Shown piece after piece: positions 1-6,114 of a DNA stretch of 9,591 bases. The DNA lies in contig JAKAAU010000042.1 of the NCBI GenBank assembly GCA_021802165.1, forward strand, positions 1 through 9,591. Direction: 5' to 3'. The notes beneath the pieces are model-generated. The model did not search any database and was not told the origin of the DNA. It was given only the letters and a program-made list of their open reading frames with translations. This stretch comes from Thermoplasmata archaeon (GTDB lineage Archaea > Thermoplasmatota > Thermoplasmata > Thermoplasmatales > Thermoplasmataceae). Both the position numbers and the translations under genes were made by a program. Position 1 is the first letter of the stretch. Each line of letters starts with the position of its first letter.

Positions 1-93
1 TGGCTCTCCGTAAGGTGTTTCAACATCAATTGTTTTCTTGCTTTCCATTATACTGTAAAGACCACTGCCTCCTATTATTCCTATGTATGTCAT
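1..93 (-). CDS. mtnP: S-methyl-5'-thioadenosine phosphorylase, N-terminal 31 codons (partial)
   Basis: Only the start of this gene lies in the window; it continues off the left edge. The 31 residues begin M-T-Y-I-G-I-I-G-G-S-G-L-Y and end T-P-Y-G-E-P. This is the phosphate-binding opening of the MTA phosphorylase / purine nucleoside phosphorylase family II (IGIIGGSGLY, then TPYG). The family cleaves 5'-methylthioadenosine with phosphate to adenine and 5-methylthioribose-1-phosphate, in polyamine/SAM by-product salvage. The ATG (complement of 91-93) has a TATA-like element about 20 nt upstream and no Shine-Dalgarno site, so the mRNA is probably leaderless. A 6-oxopurine-specific homologue of the same family cannot be excluded, because the specificity residues lie outside the window. 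Confidence 0.85.
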   Translation of the reverse strand, partial: MTYIGIIGGSGLYSIMESKKTIDVETPYGEP

Positions 94-105
94 TGTTTAT
101 CCCAT

Positions 106-117
106 TAGTTATATACT
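106..117 (-). promoter_or_regulatory. TATA-box promoter of the mtnP-like gene
   Basis: On the minus strand GTAGTATATAAC lies about 20 nt before the ATG at 93, in the 44-nt gap after the asparagine-synthetase-like gene. It lets the phosphorylase be transcribed separately as a leaderless message. Confidence 0.5.
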
Positions 118-137
118 ACCATATCTCACAATAATAT

Positions 138-866
138 TTATTCATTTCTAAATATTTTATCATCTTGTCTTAAAAGAAATTTATTAATGCCGGAACCATA
201 CTGAGCTGCTGTTTTGTTCCTTGAATATATTTCATCTGGCATGTTTATCTTTTTTGCTATTTCACGTAGAATTATCTTATTTCTGGTATCCTTTATATTG
301 TCATCCCTTGTTATATTGTGCCTCATTCTGAGAATTCCTGGTGAAATATAGGGTGTAATAAGTTCCTTTCCGTAATATTCTGCCATTTTCTTCTCCCTGG
401 GAAGCGTTACATTGAAAAGCCTGTTAAGGTATGTGTCATTTTTCAGTCTTACATTATCAATAAACCTGTGATAGCCGTAGAATATTTCATCTGCACCCTG
501 ACCGGTCACAACATATTTCTCAGGTATGAAATCCATGAGTATGAAAAGGACAAGCTCATATCCCAGTTCCATTTTTGTGATTTTAGGATCAATTTCCTTT
601 AACTGTGATATGTAACTCTGAATATCAATATCATCCAGTATTATTTTCTTTATGTGAATATTCAGAATCATTGATGCCTCATCGGCATTTTCTATGTCCC
701 TGGAATCAGAAAATCCCAGTGTATACGGTATGTATTTATAACCTGAAAGTCCCAGAAGAAGAGAGCTGTCAAGACCACCTGAATATGCAATGGCGCATGG
801 AAGGTTCGCAGTCTTCTCAACTGCTGCCTTGAGCTCTTCATAAACATCTTCTACTATATTCTGCAT
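138..866 (-). CDS. Stand-alone asparagine-synthetase C-domain-like PP-loop ATPase
   Basis: This 242-residue protein matches the synthetase half of asparagine synthetase B (PF00733) without the N-terminal glutaminase domain. Visible motifs are the PP-loop SGGLDSS (29-35), which binds the ATP pyrophosphate; GQGADEIFYGYHRF (122-135), equivalent to the G-E-G-A-D-E-x-F-x-G-Y signature of AsnB; and K218-T-A-A-Q-Y-G-S-G near the C-terminus, resembling the conserved late Lys/SG segment. The family adenylates a carboxylate and lets ammonia or another amine attack. With no glutaminase domain, this enzyme would need free ammonia, a separate amidotransferase or a different nucleophile. Full AsnB is about 500-600 residues, so this is half length but not visibly broken. 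The ATG at 866 fits a TATA box about 26 nt upstream. The true substrate is unknown; asparagine is only the family default. Confidence 0.82.
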   Translation of the reverse strand: MQNIVEDVYEELKAAVEKTANLPCAIAYSGGLDSSLLLGLSGYKYIPYTLGFSDSRDIENADEASMILNIHIKKIILDDIDIQSYISQLKEIDPKITKMELGYELVLFILMDFIPEKYVVTGQGADEIFYGYHRFIDNVRLKNDTYLNRLFNVTLPREKKMAEYYGKELITPYISPGILRMRHNITRDDNIKDTRNKIILREIAKKINMPDEIYSRNKTAAQYGSGINKFLLRQDDKIFRNE

Positions 867-886
867 ATGTTTTATAATTTCTAAGG

Positions 887-899
887 ATTATTTAAACTT
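887..899 (-). promoter_or_regulatory. TATA-box promoter of the asparagine-synthetase-like gene
   Basis: Minus-strand AAGTTTAAATAATC is centred about 26 nt before the ATG at 866, the archaeal TATA-to-start distance for a leaderless transcript. The palindrome at 901-912 abuts its upstream, BRE-side edge. Confidence 0.5.
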
Positions 900-900
900 A

Positions 901-912
901 AGGTTATAACCT
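901..912. promoter_or_regulatory. 12-bp perfect palindrome, possible operator
   Basis: AGGTTATAACCT is identical on both strands. It lies between the divergent asparagine-synthetase-like and TPR genes, beside the TATA box of the former and about 55 nt upstream of the TATA box of the latter. The symmetry and position suit a dimeric regulator. No second copy was noticed in the window, so the assignment is tentative. Confidence 0.3.
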
Positions 913-965
913 CTAGTAGAAACTCCTGGGCAGAAGGTGATGTGCAGCATACAAAATTCAAATAT

Positions 966-976
966 TATTTATAAAT
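966..976 (+). promoter_or_regulatory. TATA-box promoter of the TPR gene
   Basis: TATTTATAAAT is centred about 23 nt before the ATG at 994. There is no Shine-Dalgarno motif in front of the start, consistent with a leaderless transcript. Confidence 0.55.
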
Positions 977-993
977 CCGTAAAATAACTAGAT

Positions 994-2496
994 ATGTTCG
1001 GAATTAAAAAAAGCGATGAAGAATATTATGATCTCTCATTGAAAAGCTTTGAATCCGGAGAGTATGAAAAATCACTGGAATATATAAATATAGCAATTAA
1101 TATGAGACCATCAAAGGGAAATTATCTATTTCACAAAATTGAAGTGCTTATTGAAATGGCTGATTATGAAGGGGCCCTGAGGGAACTTGATGTTATGGAG
1201 AGCAGATACAAGAACAATCCAGCAATTTATTCACATAAAAGTTTCTGTTATTATTCAATAGAGGATTATGAAAACAGTATAAAATATGCTGACATGGCAA
1301 TAAAGATCGGTCCAGAGGATGATACACCTTACTTTACTAAGGCCATTTCACTGAAAAAACTTCAGCGTTTTGATGAGGCAAAGACTCTTCTGGAAATATA
1401 TTTAAAGACAAATATAACAGATTCAGATGCCCATTCAGAACTTGCCGACATTTACCTTCATGAAGACCAGAAAATGAAGTCACTGTCCGAGGCAAAGCTG
1501 GCCTTAAAATATGATAGGGGAAATCAGGATGCTTATAATATAATATTGGCAATATACATGTCCGGAGAAGAACCAGAGAAATACATAGAAACCACTGCAG
1601 AGGCATTTGGAAATACGGCAGAATTTGGATATTTATATGCACTGAATGATTTTCTGAAGATGGTTGGACTGAATAACTCCGGAGAGGAGATATACAGACA
1701 ATTTATTAAATTCTATCCAGAAGTCAACGAATTTTATGATTTGCTAGCAGACATTCTAATTTCCCAGGGGAAAAAAGAGGAAGCCTACAGCACTTACAAA
1801 AAAATACTTGAGAATGGCGATATTGATGCATATAAATTATGGTTTTATTTTTTATTAAAAAACAATGATTATGAACTCTTGGTAAAAGAGATAAAGAGAT
1901 ATGGGAAAGAAGATGCGGAAATACTCGCCTTGTTATACTTTGGACAGAGTTTTCTCAGAGATTATGATAATGCACTTAAAACTTCAGAAAAATTATGCAA
2001 TGAATATAGAAGCGAGGAGGCAAAGTTACTGTGTGCCACACAGTTAAATAATACAGGAAAACCAGATATTGCACTGACATACCTGGATTCGTGCAAATCC
2101 GTATATGATACTGAAAAAAATTATGAGTATTTTAGATCCTATCTGTACAGTAAAGACTATGAAAAATCTATGAAACATGCTAGGATTGTAGTAGATTCTG
2201 GGGAGGAGGGCGATGTAATATCACTATTCTGCCAGCTTGTTGAAAATTCAGACAAGATCCAGATTTATAAATTTCTGGAATTTGAGCACGTTGAGGAGTT
2301 TAATGATGTATTTTCACTATTGAAATCAATAGCAAAGGGAATATATTCAAATTATGAAGAAGCTGTGAAGGACCTAAAAAACAAACAGTATTTAGACTGC
2401 GAATACCTGAATTTAGTGAAGGAAGACTTTATTGGCAGGGCAAGAGAGTTTATTGAAAAATATACGGCTTCTGAATGCGCAGGTAATAAACAATAA
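994..2496 (+). CDS. Tetratricopeptide-repeat (TPR) protein
   Basis: The protein has 500 residues and no signal peptide or membrane segment, so it is probably cytoplasmic. Tandem helical pairs of about 34 residues fill the N-terminal part: about 11-44 (SGEYEKSLEYINIAINMRPS), 45-76, 77-110 (YYSIEDYENSIKYADMAIKIGP), 111-144 (RFDEAKTLLEIYL) and 145-178. The Ala/Gly/Tyr and closing-Pro pattern of the TPR consensus is present. Further weaker repeats follow, clearest at about 246-278 (LADILISQGKKEEAYSTYKKIL) and 380-400 (YLYSKDYEKSMKHARIVV). TPR superhelices are protein-binding scaffolds. No catalytic domain is fused and the neighbours do not name a partner, so the function is unknown. Start choice: the ATG at 994 lies about 23 nt after a clear TATA box. 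Confidence 0.85.
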   Translation: MFGIKKSDEEYYDLSLKSFESGEYEKSLEYINIAINMRPSKGNYLFHKIEVLIEMADYEGALRELDVMESRYKNNPAIYSHKSFCYYSIEDYENSIKYADMAIKIGPEDDTPYFTKAISLKKLQRFDEAKTLLEIYLKTNITDSDAHSELADIYLHEDQKMKSLSEAKLALKYDRGNQDAYNIILAIYMSGEEPEKYIETTAEAFGNTAEFGYLYALNDFLKMVGLNNSGEEIYRQFIKFYPEVNEFYDLLADILISQGKKEEAYSTYKKILENGDIDAYKLWFYFLLKNNDYELLVKEIKRYGKEDAEILALLYFGQSFLRDYDNALKTSEKLCNEYRSEEAKLLCATQLNNTGKPDIALTYLDSCKSVYDTEKNYEYFRSYLYSKDYEKSMKHARIVVDSGEEGDVISLFCQLVENSDKIQIYKFLEFEHVEEFNDVFSLLKSIAKGIYSNYEEAVKDLKNKQYLDCEYLNLVKEDFIGRAREFIEKYTASECAGNKQ

Positions 2497-2548
2497 CTAA
2501 TTTTATAAATATAAAATCCATGCATTATGATGACATAACCATCGAATT

Positions 2549-2558
2549 ATTTATAAAA
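2549..2558 (+). promoter_or_regulatory. TATA-box promoter of the ribL-like gene
   Basis: TTTATAAAAG is centred about 27 nt before the ATG at 2580. Transcription would begin at or next to the start codon. Confidence 0.55.
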
Positions 2559-2579
2559 GCCTAAGTATTTAACTTACTA

Positions 2580-2999
2580 ATGATAAAGGTGATGGCATCC
2601 GGGGTTTTTGATATTTTGCATTTAGGTCACGTACATTATCTAAAGGAATCAAGATCCTTCGGTGACTATCTTATTGTTGTTATAGCATCTGACTATTACG
2701 CCGAAAAGCATGGGAAGGAGCTTATTTTCAATGAAAAGGAAAGAGCACAAATGGTGGCTGAGCTCAGGGTTGTTGATGAAGCTGTTATAGGCCATAGCAA
2801 TGAAAACATATTCCAGACAGTTGCCGAACAGAAACCAGATATTATTACGTTGGGCTATGATCAGAGATTCGACGATTCTTATATAGAAAGTGAATGCAGA
2901 AAAATGGGCCTCAATACAAAGGTCAGAAGAGTATCTCCCTATAACGGTGTAATAAATAGCTCATCGAAGATAAGAAAGAAAATTTTAGAAACTATGTAA
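2580..2999 (+). CDS. ribL: RibL-like FAD synthase / glycerol-3-phosphate cytidylyltransferase-family nucleotidyltransferase
   Basis: This 139-residue protein has the cytidylyltransferase-type Rossmann fold. The nucleotide-binding H-x-G-H motif is at 14-17 in GVFDILHLGH, followed by V-I-A-S-D (34-38), E-R-A-Q-M-V (55-60), L-G-Y-D-Q (91-95) and a C-terminal S-S-S-K-I (127-131) corresponding to the catalytic (I/C)SST-like segment. Length and order fit archaeal RibL, which transfers AMP from ATP to FMN to make FAD, a step done in bacteria by the unrelated RibF. As I recall, the Methanocaldococcus enzyme has two conserved cysteines just before the Ser segment. Here that stretch is Y-N-G-V-I-N and the only Cys is C106. 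The related glycerol-3-phosphate cytidylyltransferase is the main alternative. The start at 2580 fits the TATA spacing; M5 (2592) is less likely. It converges with pfdB, with a 6-nt gap between stops. Confidence 0.75.
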   Translation: MIKVMASGVFDILHLGHVHYLKESRSFGDYLIVVIASDYYAEKHGKELIFNEKERAQMVAELRVVDEAVIGHSNENIFQTVAEQKPDIITLGYDQRFDDSYIESECRKMGLNTKVRRVSPYNGVINSSSKIRKKILETM

Positions 3000-3005
3000 T
3001 AAAAA

Positions 3006-3389
3006 TTAATTTATTCCCTGGTTATTCTGGGACCTTGTTGATTCTTCATATCTTTTCTGGATTGCCTGCTCCAGTTCCTTGTATTTATCTTCAAGTGATT
3101 TCTGCTGGTTCTCCAGTGTTTTTAATCTCATCTGGCTCAGCTCGCGCTGTTCATCCAGGTCAGATATTAATTTTTCCTTATCATCAATTTTATAAATAAC
3201 AGGTCCAACATTTTTGTATACGGGAACATCTTTTTCTATGCCGTTCAATTCTTTCAATGTTTTTTCCAGTTCTTTTACCTTCATGTCCAGCTGGTATCTC
3301 TGGCTGGCTATCTGTTCTATCTGTGCCTGCATGTCCTGTGCCTGCTTTATCTGGTTCTGCAAATATGCATTTAAATTGGGTTCTACCAT
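3006..3389 (-). CDS. pfdB: Prefoldin beta subunit
   Basis: The 127 residues show the prefoldin beta layout: an N-terminal coiled-coil helix (about 5-50, rich in Q, E and K, with KVKELEKTLKELN), a central beta-hairpin segment D54-V-P-V-Y-K-N-V-G-P-V-I-Y-K (54-67), and a C-terminal coiled-coil helix (about 72-115). Archaeal prefoldin is a cytoplasmic hexamer of two alpha and four beta subunits that captures unfolded proteins with its coiled-coil tips and hands them to the thermosome. The ATG at 3389 overlaps the last 7 nt of pcc1 (ATGGTAG). A GGAGG Shine-Dalgarno site lies 7 nt before it, so it is translated from the pcc1 message. pcc1 next to pfdB is a recurrent archaeal arrangement. Confidence 0.93.
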   Translation of the reverse strand: MVEPNLNAYLQNQIKQAQDMQAQIEQIASQRYQLDMKVKELEKTLKELNGIEKDVPVYKNVGPVIYKIDDKEKLISDLDEQRELSQMRLKTLENQQKSLEDKYKELEQAIQKRYEESTRSQNNQGIN

Positions 3390-3616
3390 ACATCTTCCTC
3401 CATTATTTTTTTTGTTACGTTCAATACCCGGGTAATTGAAGAAACACTGGCCCTTAATGATGAGGCATCGGGTGCATCTATAATTATATAGATATTTGAT
3501 GCGTCTTCTTCCAGACTAACTTTAGACCTTCCGAAGGTTTCTGTAACCTCCGGTTTTATTGCCTCCAGGTACTTCAAATACTCTGATTTTTTCAGGGTAA
3601 GCTTAACCTTGAACAT
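3383..3616 (-). CDS. pcc1: KEOPS complex subunit Pcc1
   Basis: This 77-residue protein carries the Pcc1 signature D-A-S-S-L-R-A-S-V-S-S (50-60), followed by the helix I-T-R-V-L-N-V. The beta-strand pair before it (SNIYIIIDA, 40-48) completes the small KH-like alpha/beta fold. Pcc1 is the dimerising subunit of KEOPS, which works with the Kae1 ATPase to put threonylcarbamoyl-adenosine on position 37 of ANN-decoding tRNAs. Length is normal for archaeal Pcc1 (about 75-90). The ATG at 3616 has a TATA-like element about 25 nt upstream, placed just at the end of the preceding cruF-like gene. It overlaps the start of pfdB by 7 nt, forming a two-gene unit. Genes for L37Ae and RNA polymerase subunit P, often upstream in other archaea, are not present here. 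Confidence 0.88.
   Translation of the reverse strand: MFKVKLTLKKSEYLKYLEAIKPEVTETFGRSKVSLEEDASNIYIIIDAPDASSLRASVSSITRVLNVTKKIMEEDVW
3397..3401 (-). promoter_or_regulatory. Shine-Dalgarno site for pfdB
   Basis: Minus-strand GGAGG sits 7 nt before the pfdB ATG, inside the pcc1 coding region. It decides the start at 3389 and explains translation of this internal operon gene. Confidence 0.75.
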
Positions 3617-3636
3617 TCAAATTCATTATATGATAT

Positions 3637-3646
3637 TATTATATAA
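3637..3646 (-). promoter_or_regulatory. TATA-box promoter of pcc1-pfdB
   Basis: Minus-strand TATATAATAA is centred about 25 nt before the ATG at 3616 and immediately follows the stop of the cruF-like gene (3647). This suggests pcc1-pfdB has its own leaderless promoter rather than depending on read-through. Confidence 0.5.
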
Positions 3647-4387
3647 CTATTTGTTAGGAAAATTAACAGGTCCGGATGGAGTTTTATTCAGTCTCCCATG
3701 ATTCCATGCTATGTATCCTGTGGCAAATATGATAGTGAAAATAATAGATGAGATAATTGCAGGAAGATAGAGCGTAACCACAACATCTTCAATACACTGG
3801 AAGTAGCCGAGAACAGTATAAAATATCAGCCCATTAATATCTAAGTTATCTTCTTTTTTTATCAAAATATAAAGTACAGAATAAATAAAAATGGATGTTA
3901 TGAGCCACCCCATAAAATTTGTCAATGGAACTCTGAAATATGCGCCTGGAACAGCCCAGCGCCAGAGATGTCTTGAGAATCTCGGATCGAAGGATATGTC
4001 CAGAGCCACAAGCAAAATAGCAGGAATCAATATACGACCTCTGGTAGCCAGTGAGGAGAAATAAAGAAGTGAGGACCAGAGAAATGGCACAGCAACAGGA
4101 ACCGCAAAAATTTCAGGACCCAGAATATGAGAATAGGAATATTTTCCAAAGGGAATTCCAGTATGGACTCCAATAATTTCAATAATAAGGGATAATGAAT
4201 ATGACACAGAGAAAAAAATAGCAGTATATTTTACGCCCTTAAGCCTTATTGAATGAAAAAAATAAAATGGTATAAATACTATTTCCGCCGCAACTGAAAG
4301 TTCATAGTCATGGGTAAATAGATATATCACCAGCATCAAGGAGCCAAATATAATGTATCCATAGGCTACCTTCCATTCTATTTTCAT
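3647..4387 (-). CDS. CruF/DUF422-family carotenoid biosynthesis membrane protein
   Basis: The 246 residues form about seven hydrophobic segments (roughly 8-25, 32-48, 53-73, 92-112, 119-130, 157-176 and 187-228). The PF04240 signature elements are present: E70-x-x-G-V-H-T-G-I-P-F-G-K-Y-S-Y (70-85), L-G-P-E-I-F-A-V-P (89-97), D130 and D134-P, and W142-R-W...G-A-Y-F-R-V-P-L-T-N-F-M-G-W (142-161). Characterised members hydrate the psi-ends of C40 or C50 carotenoids (CruF; bisanhydrobacterioruberin hydratase) in the cytoplasmic membrane. The exact reaction here is not known, and no crtB, crtI or lyeJ partner is nearby. The ATG at 4387 is preceded by an AT-rich TATA-like stretch around 4402-4414. 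The IS at 4514 lies upstream and leaves at least 126 bp of the original upstream region. Confidence 0.8.
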   Translation of the reverse strand: MKIEWKVAYGYIIFGSLMLVIYLFTHDYELSVAAEIVFIPFYFFHSIRLKGVKYTAIFFSVSYSLSLIIEIIGVHTGIPFGKYSYSHILGPEIFAVPVAVPFLWSSLLYFSSLATRGRILIPAILLVALDISFDPRFSRHLWRWAVPGAYFRVPLTNFMGWLITSIFIYSVLYILIKKEDNLDINGLIFYTVLGYFQCIEDVVVTLYLPAIISSIIFTIIFATGYIAWNHGRLNKTPSGPVNFPNK

Positions 4388-4506
4388 CGCTCATTAATTG
4401 CAATAAATTATTATACAGTTACCGTTGGATATATGATAGTGAAAATACAAAAAATAAAAACAGCCATTGGAAATTACAGGCAAAAGACTATTTTTAATAT
4501 TGCTAT

Positions 4507-4513
4507 TTAAATA
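4507..4513 (+). repeat. Target-site duplication, left copy (TTAAATA)
   Basis: This 7-bp direct repeat abuts the left inverted repeat and is identical to 6132-6138. Matching stops on both sides (T4506 versus G6131 before it, C4514 versus T6139 after it), which fixes the IS boundaries. Confidence 0.85.
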
Positions 4514-4535
4514 CCTAAACTCCCCCTAAATTAAC
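4514..4535 (+). repeat. IS left terminal inverted repeat
   Basis: CCTAAACTCCCCCT followed by AAATTAAC. Compared with the reverse complement of 6110-6131 there are mismatches at positions 4, 15 and 17 only. Confidence 0.88.
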
Positions 4536-4654
4536 ACATATTTTTTCATTGCCTGAATACTGGAAATACAGCATTATATTGTATATTGCAATTCTTCACT
4601 CCAATCTATCCTTATTATGGAAACTCTTTACTTTAGCCATTTCCAGTGGAAACA

Positions 4655-4665
4655 TGTATATAGTA
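4655..4665 (+). promoter_or_regulatory. Transposase TATA box
   Basis: TGTATATAGTA is centred about 26 nt before the ATG at 4687. This supports a leaderless transposase message starting there and not at the upstream TTG (4549) that also keeps the frame open. Confidence 0.45.
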
Positions 4666-4686
4666 TTAACACATATAATAACACAT

Positions 4687-6114
4687 ATGACTATGATTGA
4701 TAATGCCCCGGATCCTGTAAAGGAGACATACTTCAGGATGAAGAGGGAAAAGGGAAGGAAGGTTGAACTGAAGGTAATAGGCGGAAACTATTACCTGTAT
4801 GCTGCAAGGGGTGTGTGGGACAAGGTAAAAAAGAAGCCGGTGAAGAAGACTGTTCTAATGGGAACAATCGATGATAATGGAATATACAGGGAGAAGAAAA
4901 CAAAGAATATATTCTCCTCTTCCAGGGTATATGAATACGGCAATTCCCAGCTTGCATGGAATCTTGCACAGGATATGTACAGTATCATGGGAAAGCATCC
5001 ATACAGGGACCAGATCATTGCAATGGCCATGGTGAAGGCCATCGACCCCATGCCGCTGAGAATGGTTTCATCCAGGTATCAGAAGCTGTACATATCCAGA
5101 ACACTGAAGCCCGACCTTGACCCTGATGAACTCTCACGTATTCTGGGATATGTGGGAAATCACTTTCCTGATCTCTATGAACTGTTCAGGAAATTAATGG
5201 AGCCAGGAGGTTTTCTATTCTACGACATGACATCAATAGTATCATACTCAAGGAACCTTAGGCTTGCAGAGAAGGGTTATAATCCAGACCATGAATACGA
5301 AAATCAGGTGACTGTGATAATAGCATTCTCTGTAAGGTCATGGGTGCCGGTTGCCGTTGATGTATTCTATGGTTCAGTAAAGGATATCAAGTCACTGGGT
5401 TATTTCATAGAGAGGTTCCATGATGATAATATGGGATTCATCATGGACCGTGGACTGTTCTCTGAATCAATAATCAGGGAATTCAAAAGGATGGGGATGC
5501 ATTACATAGTGCCATTGAGGAGAAACTCCACACTTGTTCCATACAAAGTGAAATTCGATTCGGCATTCATGTACAATGGAAGGCCTGTACAGTCTTTCAG
5601 AAAAACGTCAAGGCTTGGATATATCTACATATTCCAGGACCCCATGATGAGGGCGGAGGAGGAATCAACAATACTCAGGGATGTTGCATCCTCCCTTAAG
5701 GATATGGAGTACTTTGAGGACAGGAAAGAAACCCTAGGTGTCTTTGCAATAATATCAGACCTGGATAGGAATCCCTCTGAGATATATGAACAGTACAAGT
5801 CAAGGGAGGAGGTTGAACAGGTATTCGATACCATGAAGGGGGACCTTGAATCTGACAAGACATACCTCAGGAACAATGAAAAGGTAAAGGGATTCTTCTT
5901 CATAGTATTTCTTGCATTGAGGATAAGATTCAGGATACTGAAGGTTTTAAAGGATCATGATTTACTGGGAAAGATGTCTGTGAATGAGATAATCTTCGAA
6001 CTTTCAAAGATGGAGAGAATCGTTGAAAAGAATGGCACTGAATACTTTGCAGCAGTTCCAAAAAAGGTTGAAAGGATTGCCGAACTCTTCAAGGACTTGA
6101 TACCTATGGGTTAA
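4687..6114 (+). CDS. IS1634-type DDE transposase
   Basis: From the ATG at 4687 the protein has 475 residues. The N-terminal part (about 25-60, KVELKVIGGNYYLYAARGVW) is the small strand-rich module typical of IS1634 transposases. The RNase-H-fold catalytic domain gives D180 (FYDMTSIV), D254 (GFIMDRGLFSE) and E377 within Y370-x2-R373-x3-E377-x6-K384 (YKSREEVEQVFDTMK), exactly the Y-R-E-K signature of the IS4 superfamily. It would cut and paste the element through its inverted repeats. Start choice: the frame is open back to a TTG at 4549, but that upstream stretch does not resemble a transposase, while 4687 has a well-placed TATA box; ATG 4693 is also possible. The reading frame is intact. The stop (6112-6114) lies within the right inverted repeat. 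Confidence 0.9.
   Translation: MTMIDNAPDPVKETYFRMKREKGRKVELKVIGGNYYLYAARGVWDKVKKKPVKKTVLMGTIDDNGIYREKKTKNIFSSSRVYEYGNSQLAWNLAQDMYSIMGKHPYRDQIIAMAMVKAIDPMPLRMVSSRYQKLYISRTLKPDLDPDELSRILGYVGNHFPDLYELFRKLMEPGGFLFYDMTSIVSYSRNLRLAEKGYNPDHEYENQVTVIIAFSVRSWVPVAVDVFYGSVKDIKSLGYFIERFHDDNMGFIMDRGLFSESIIREFKRMGMHYIVPLRRNSTLVPYKVKFDSAFMYNGRPVQSFRKTSRLGYIYIFQDPMMRAEEESTILRDVASSLKDMEYFEDRKETLGVFAIISDLDRNPSEIYEQYKSREEVEQVFDTMKGDLESDKTYLRNNEKVKGFFFIVFLALRIRFRILKVLKDHDLLGKMSVNEIIFELSKMERIVEKNGTEYFAAVPKKVERIAELFKDLIPMG

Noticed and set aside
2525..2538. TTATG / CATAA inverted repeat upstream of the ribL-like gene
   Set aside because: Arms of five AT-rich bases with a four-base loop are expected by chance.
2997..3010. 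Bidirectional terminator between the ribL-like gene and pfdB
   Set aside because: The short A/T stretch has no clear T-run specific to either direction and no stem; any AT-rich spacer here would look the same.
3190..3439. Open frames on both strands over pfdB and the pcc1 3' end (3190-3393 minus, 3214-3435 and 3257-3439 plus)
   Set aside because: Shadows of the well-supported prefoldin beta and Pcc1 genes; no family motif or promoter.
4549..4686. N-terminal 46-residue extension of the transposase from a TTG codon
   Set aside because: It has no resemblance to the IS1634 N-terminus, a TATA box fits the ATG at 4687, and TTG would need an unseen upstream signal.
5625..5903. Minus-strand open frame inside the transposase gene
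   Set aside because: Low-complexity Ser/Phe-rich antisense shadow of the transposase.
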